This document shows positions 5,884-7,933 of a DNA stretch of 7,933 nt, one piece after another (positions within the stretch are counted from its first letter, which is position 1; each line of letters begins with the position of its first letter). The notes below the pieces were generated by a model. It made no database searches, was not told the origin of the DNA, and worked only from the letters and a program-made list of their open reading frames with translations. Source of the DNA: a bacterium HR27 (GTDB lineage Bacteria > Chloroflexota > Chloroflexia > Thermomicrobiales > Thermomicrobiaceae). Both the position numbers and the translations under genes were made by a program. The stretch is from the NCBI GenBank assembly GCA_002898975.1, contig BEID01000049.1, positions 1-7,933 on the forward strand, written 5' to 3'.

Positions 5884-7374
5884 GTGCATTACAACGGTAG
5901 TCCACAACGCTGGAGTGAGCGAGCGAACGGGCCTCTGGATTCCGCCCGAATCCAGAGGCCTTTTTTATGGGATCGACCGCTCCTGCTGCGCGGTGGACGC
6001 CTCGTCGATCCGAGTCAGGGGATCGACCTGGTGGGTGATCTGTTGGTACGAGACGGAACGGTCTGTGCACTGGCTGAGACCGTGCCGCCTCCGACCGATG
6101 CGCTGGTAATCGATGCGACGGGGCTCGTCGTGGCACCCGCGTTCGTGGACGTGCATGTGCATCTCCGCGATCCTGGCTATCCGGAAAAGGAGACGCTGGA
6201 GACAGGTGCGGCAGCGGCTGCTGCGGGTGGCTTCGCGACCGTCTGCTGCATGCCCAACACCGATCCGCCGCTCGATACTCCCGAGCGAGTGCGCGCACTC
6301 GTCGAGCGGGCGCGCGGATTGCCGGTACGGATCTTTCCGATCGGTGCGATCTCGCGCGGTCGCCGGGGAGACGAACTGGCCGACCTCGCCGGGATGGCTG
6401 AGGCTGGCGCGGTCGGATTCTCGGACGACGGTGACAGCACGCGGAGCGCCGCCGTGATGTGGCGAGCGCTGGAAGCGAGCCGTGCGCTCGGTCGTCCGAT
6501 CATGGTGCACTGCGAGGACTGGACGCTCGCCGCAGGTGGTGCGGTGCACGAGGGGCCGGTCGCACAGCGGCTCGGCCTACCGGGAATCCCGGCTGCGGCG
6601 GAAGAGATCATCCTGGCCCGCGATCTGGAACTGGCGCGGCTGACCGGTGGGTGGCTCCACGTCTTGCACCTGACGACAGCGCGCGGGCTGGCGCTGGTGC
6701 GGCGAGCCAAGCGCGACGGTGTGTGGGTAACGGTCGAAGTGACGCCGCATCACCTGCTGCTGACCGATGAATGGGTGGCGGGAATACGGCGTTTCGCTGG
6801 TGAGGATGAGGTGCTCGATCCGGGGCCGTGCCCGGATCCGAACGCCAAAGTGAATCCGCCACTGCGTCCCGAGACAGATGCGCTCGCCCTGCGCGCCGGT
6901 TTGCGGGACGAGACGATCGACGTCGTGGCGACCGATCATGCGCCGCATCATGAGCGCGACAAGCCGGCGGATCTCGAGCGGGCCGCCTTCGGGATGATCG
7001 GACTCGAGCTCGCGTTACCACTTCTCTTGCGCCTCGTCCGCAGCGGCTGGTTGACCCTGGGCGAGCTCGTCGACGTTCTCTCGTGCCGGCCGGCGGCGCT
7101 CTTCGGCTTGCCAGGGGGAACCTTGAGGCCGGGTTCCCCGGCCGACGTGACGGTATTCGACCCGGAAGTTCCCTGGCAGGTGACGCGCGCGGCGCTGCGC
7201 TCGCGCAGTGCGAACACACCGCTTCTTGGCCTCACGCTGCACGGGCGCGTCTGCCTTACGATCGTCGGAGGGAAGGTGGTCTATGTCGATGAAGCATTCG
7301 CGCATCGGAGCGCTCGTCTTGGAGGATGGTCGGATCTTCCCGGGTACGCCGTTCGGAGCGCGCCGGACGGTTGA
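5884..7374 (+). CDS. pyrC: Dihydroorotase, class I (start uncertain)
   Basis: Cyclises carbamoyl-aspartate to dihydroorotate, the third step of pyrimidine synthesis. Counted from GTG 5884 (496 residues), the metal-binding HxH is DVHVHLRDPG (H91, H93); then MPNTDPPLDTP (123-133), GFSDDGDS (178-185), MVHCED (207-212), LHVLHLTT (258-265), TPHHLLLTD (287-295), NPPLRPE (324-330) and ATDHAPHHERDK (349-360) with catalytic Asp 351. All expected ligands are present, so it should be active. Family similarity begins only near LLLRGGRLVDP (residue 33). GTG 5884 is the sole ATG, GTG or TTG in frame before that point (TGA lies at 5878), has a poor ribosome site, and would make the first 28 codons read through the terminator hairpin. 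A start near 5967 would need a one-base change. The 3' end overlaps carA by 92 bases. Confidence 0.9.
   Translation: MHYNGSPQRWSERANGPLDSARIQRPFLWDRPLLLRGGRLVDPSQGIDLVGDLLVRDGTVCALAETVPPPTDALVIDATGLVVAPAFVDVHVHLRDPGYPEKETLETGAAAAAAGGFATVCCMPNTDPPLDTPERVRALVERARGLPVRIFPIGAISRGRRGDELADLAGMAEAGAVGFSDDGDSTRSAAVMWRALEASRALGRPIMVHCEDWTLAAGGAVHEGPVAQRLGLPGIPAAAEEIILARDLELARLTGGWLHVLHLTTARGLALVRRAKRDGVWVTVEVTPHHLLLTDEWVAGIRRFAGEDEVLDPGPCPDPNAKVNPPLRPETDALALRAGLRDETIDVVATDHAPHHERDKPADLERAAFGMIGLELALPLLLRLVRSGWLTLGELVDVLSCRPAALFGLPGGTLRPGSPADVTVFDPEVPWQVTRAALRSRSANTPLLGLTLHGRVCLTIVGGKVVYVDEAFAHRSARLGGWSDLPGYAVRSAPDG
5930..5966 (+). terminator. Perfect intrinsic terminator (attenuator) in the pyrC leader
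   Basis: GGCCTCTGGATTC (5930-5942) pairs without mismatch with GAATCCAGAGGCC (5948-5960) around the loop CGCCC, followed by TTTTTT (5961-5966). A 13-bp stem plus T6 is a textbook Rho-independent terminator. It lies about 90-125 bases downstream of the predicted transcription start and directly before the conserved dihydroorotase coding sequence, the arrangement of an attenuator in pyrimidine operons. If termination is the default, the product is a leader RNA of about 125 bases. I do not find a convincing antiterminator or protein-binding motif; GAGGC at 5879-5883 could pair with GCCTC at 5931-5935, but that is only five base pairs. Confidence 0.85.
5954..5969 (+). promoter_or_regulatory. Shine-Dalgarno and ATG inside/after the attenuator hairpin
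   Basis: AGAGG (5954-5958) lies in the 3' arm of the terminator stem, eight bases before ATG at 5967-5969. Spacing and strength are good, and this is where a dihydroorotase should begin. But the ATG is one base out of the pyrC frame, and its own frame stops at TGA 6036-6038 after 23 codons. If the site is used, folding of the hairpin would hide it from ribosomes. Confidence 0.45.
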
Positions 7375-7933
7375 AGGCGAAGCCGTCTTCACCACAGTCA
7401 TGACGGGGTATCAAGAGGTGGTCACTGACCCCTCTTTTTATGGCCAGATCGTCTGCATGACCTACCCGCTTATCGGTAATTACGGCGTGGCTGACGAAGA
7501 CGACCAATCGCGGCGTCCCTGGGTTGCGGGGCTCATCGTGCGAGAATATTGCGATCAGCCGAGCCACTGGCGTGCGCGGGGGACGCTCGGCGACTATCTG
7601 GAGCGGTGGGGGATCCCTGGCCTGGCTGGCGTCGATACGCGTGCGCTGACCCGTCACCTGCGAGTACACGGGACGATGCGCGCCGTCTTGGTGTCCGACC
7701 GACGTGATTTGAGCGACGACGAGTTGATCGCACTGGCGCGTCGTGCCTGGACACCGGATCAGGAGGACGTGGTGCCGGCCGTGCGTGGTGAACCTGCGAC
7801 GTTCGGCCCGGTCGACGCGCCGCACATCGTCTTGATCGATTGCGGTGTCAAGCGGAACATCCTCGTGTCGCTCCTGCGCCGGAACGTGCGCCTGACGGTT
7901 CTCCCCTACGGTGTCGATGCGGCGACCGTCCTC
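7283..7933 (+). CDS. carA: Carbamoyl-phosphate synthase small (glutaminase) subunit, partial
   Basis: Supplies ammonia from glutamine to the large subunit CarB for carbamoyl phosphate, used for pyrimidines and arginine. 217 codons are present, and the gene continues past the right edge. Landmarks are RIGALVLEDGRIFPGTPFGA (7-26), then VMTGYQEVVTDPSFYGQIV (39-57), MTYPLIGNYGV (59-69), IPGLAGVDTRALTRHLR (113-129), and the start of the glutamine amidotransferase domain at HIVLIDCGVKRNILVSLLRR (about 182-201). The catalytic Cys of the amidotransferase lies beyond the window. The start is ATG 7283, with GGAGG and AAGGTGG upstream; ATG 7289, two codons later, is an alternative. Either way it begins well inside pyrC, in another frame, so translation is probably coupled. 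carB would be expected next. Confidence 0.96.
   Translation, partial: MSMKHSRIGALVLEDGRIFPGTPFGARRTVEGEAVFTTVMTGYQEVVTDPSFYGQIVCMTYPLIGNYGVADEDDQSRRPWVAGLIVREYCDQPSHWRARGTLGDYLERWGIPGLAGVDTRALTRHLRVHGTMRAVLVSDRRDLSDDELIALARRAWTPDQEDVVPAVRGEPATFGPVDAPHIVLIDCGVKRNILVSLLRRNVRLTVLPYGVDAATVL

Noticed and set aside
5899..5912. Possible PyrR-binding loop beginning AGTCCA in the pyrC leader
   Set aside because: Only the first six bases match the Bacillus consensus AGUCCNGAGAGGCU; the loop that follows (CAACGC) lacks the conserved GA pattern and the stem is only four base pairs.
5840..5966. T-box or other known riboswitch in the pyrC leader
   Set aside because: No T-box sequence (GGTGGNACC type) and no recognisable riboswitch core; the leader is too short for most classes.
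5965..6549. 194-residue minus-strand frame opposite pyrC
   Set aside because: Low-complexity antisense frame to a gene with all dihydroorotase motifs.

Overview
The window holds ten protein genes in a GC-rich bacterial genome, packed with gaps of about 2 to 15 bases inside each gene block. GTG starts are common (prmC, the zinc-ribbon gene, pheA, coaD and the open pyrC frame). The composition, the slightly atypical housekeeping proteins and the coiled-coil gene straight after coaD suggest a thermophilic member of Chloroflexota, perhaps class Thermomicrobia. That placement is an inference from general resemblance and has not been tested.

Layout. (1) Positions 1-2718, minus strand: an operon reading thpR, then a Rossmann-type SLOG protein, then prfA (release factor 1), then prmC, which runs off the left edge. 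PrmC methylates the GGQ glutamine of RF1, so the last two genes form a functional pair. (2) Positions 2719-2886: a divergent control region with a palindromic GTATAC that can be read as a -10 box on either strand. (3) Positions 2887-5645, plus strand: a small CxxC/CxxC zinc-ribbon protein, pheA (prephenate dehydratase with ACT domain), rsmD, coaD and a coiled-coil protein resembling mycobacterial SepIVA. It is closed by a probable terminator near 5678-5712. (4) Positions 5803-7933, plus strand: a new transcription unit for pyrimidine synthesis, pyrC (dihydroorotase) followed by carA (cut by the right edge), which overlap by 92 bases.

The most unusual part is the pyrC leader. A textbook sigma-70 promoter (TTGACG, 17 bases, TATACT) is followed about 100 bases later by a perfect 13-bp hairpin with a T6 tract, which is an intrinsic terminator. 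The only canonical start codon in the pyrC frame (GTG at 5884) lies before this hairpin, so the frame runs through it. A well-placed ATG at 5967, with its Shine-Dalgarno in the 3' arm of the hairpin, is exactly one base out of the pyrC frame. This points to attenuation of the pyr operon, with possible translational control as well, and to a real question about where the protein starts. The rest of the window is ordinary housekeeping content. I saw no mobile element, CRISPR array, tRNA or rRNA.
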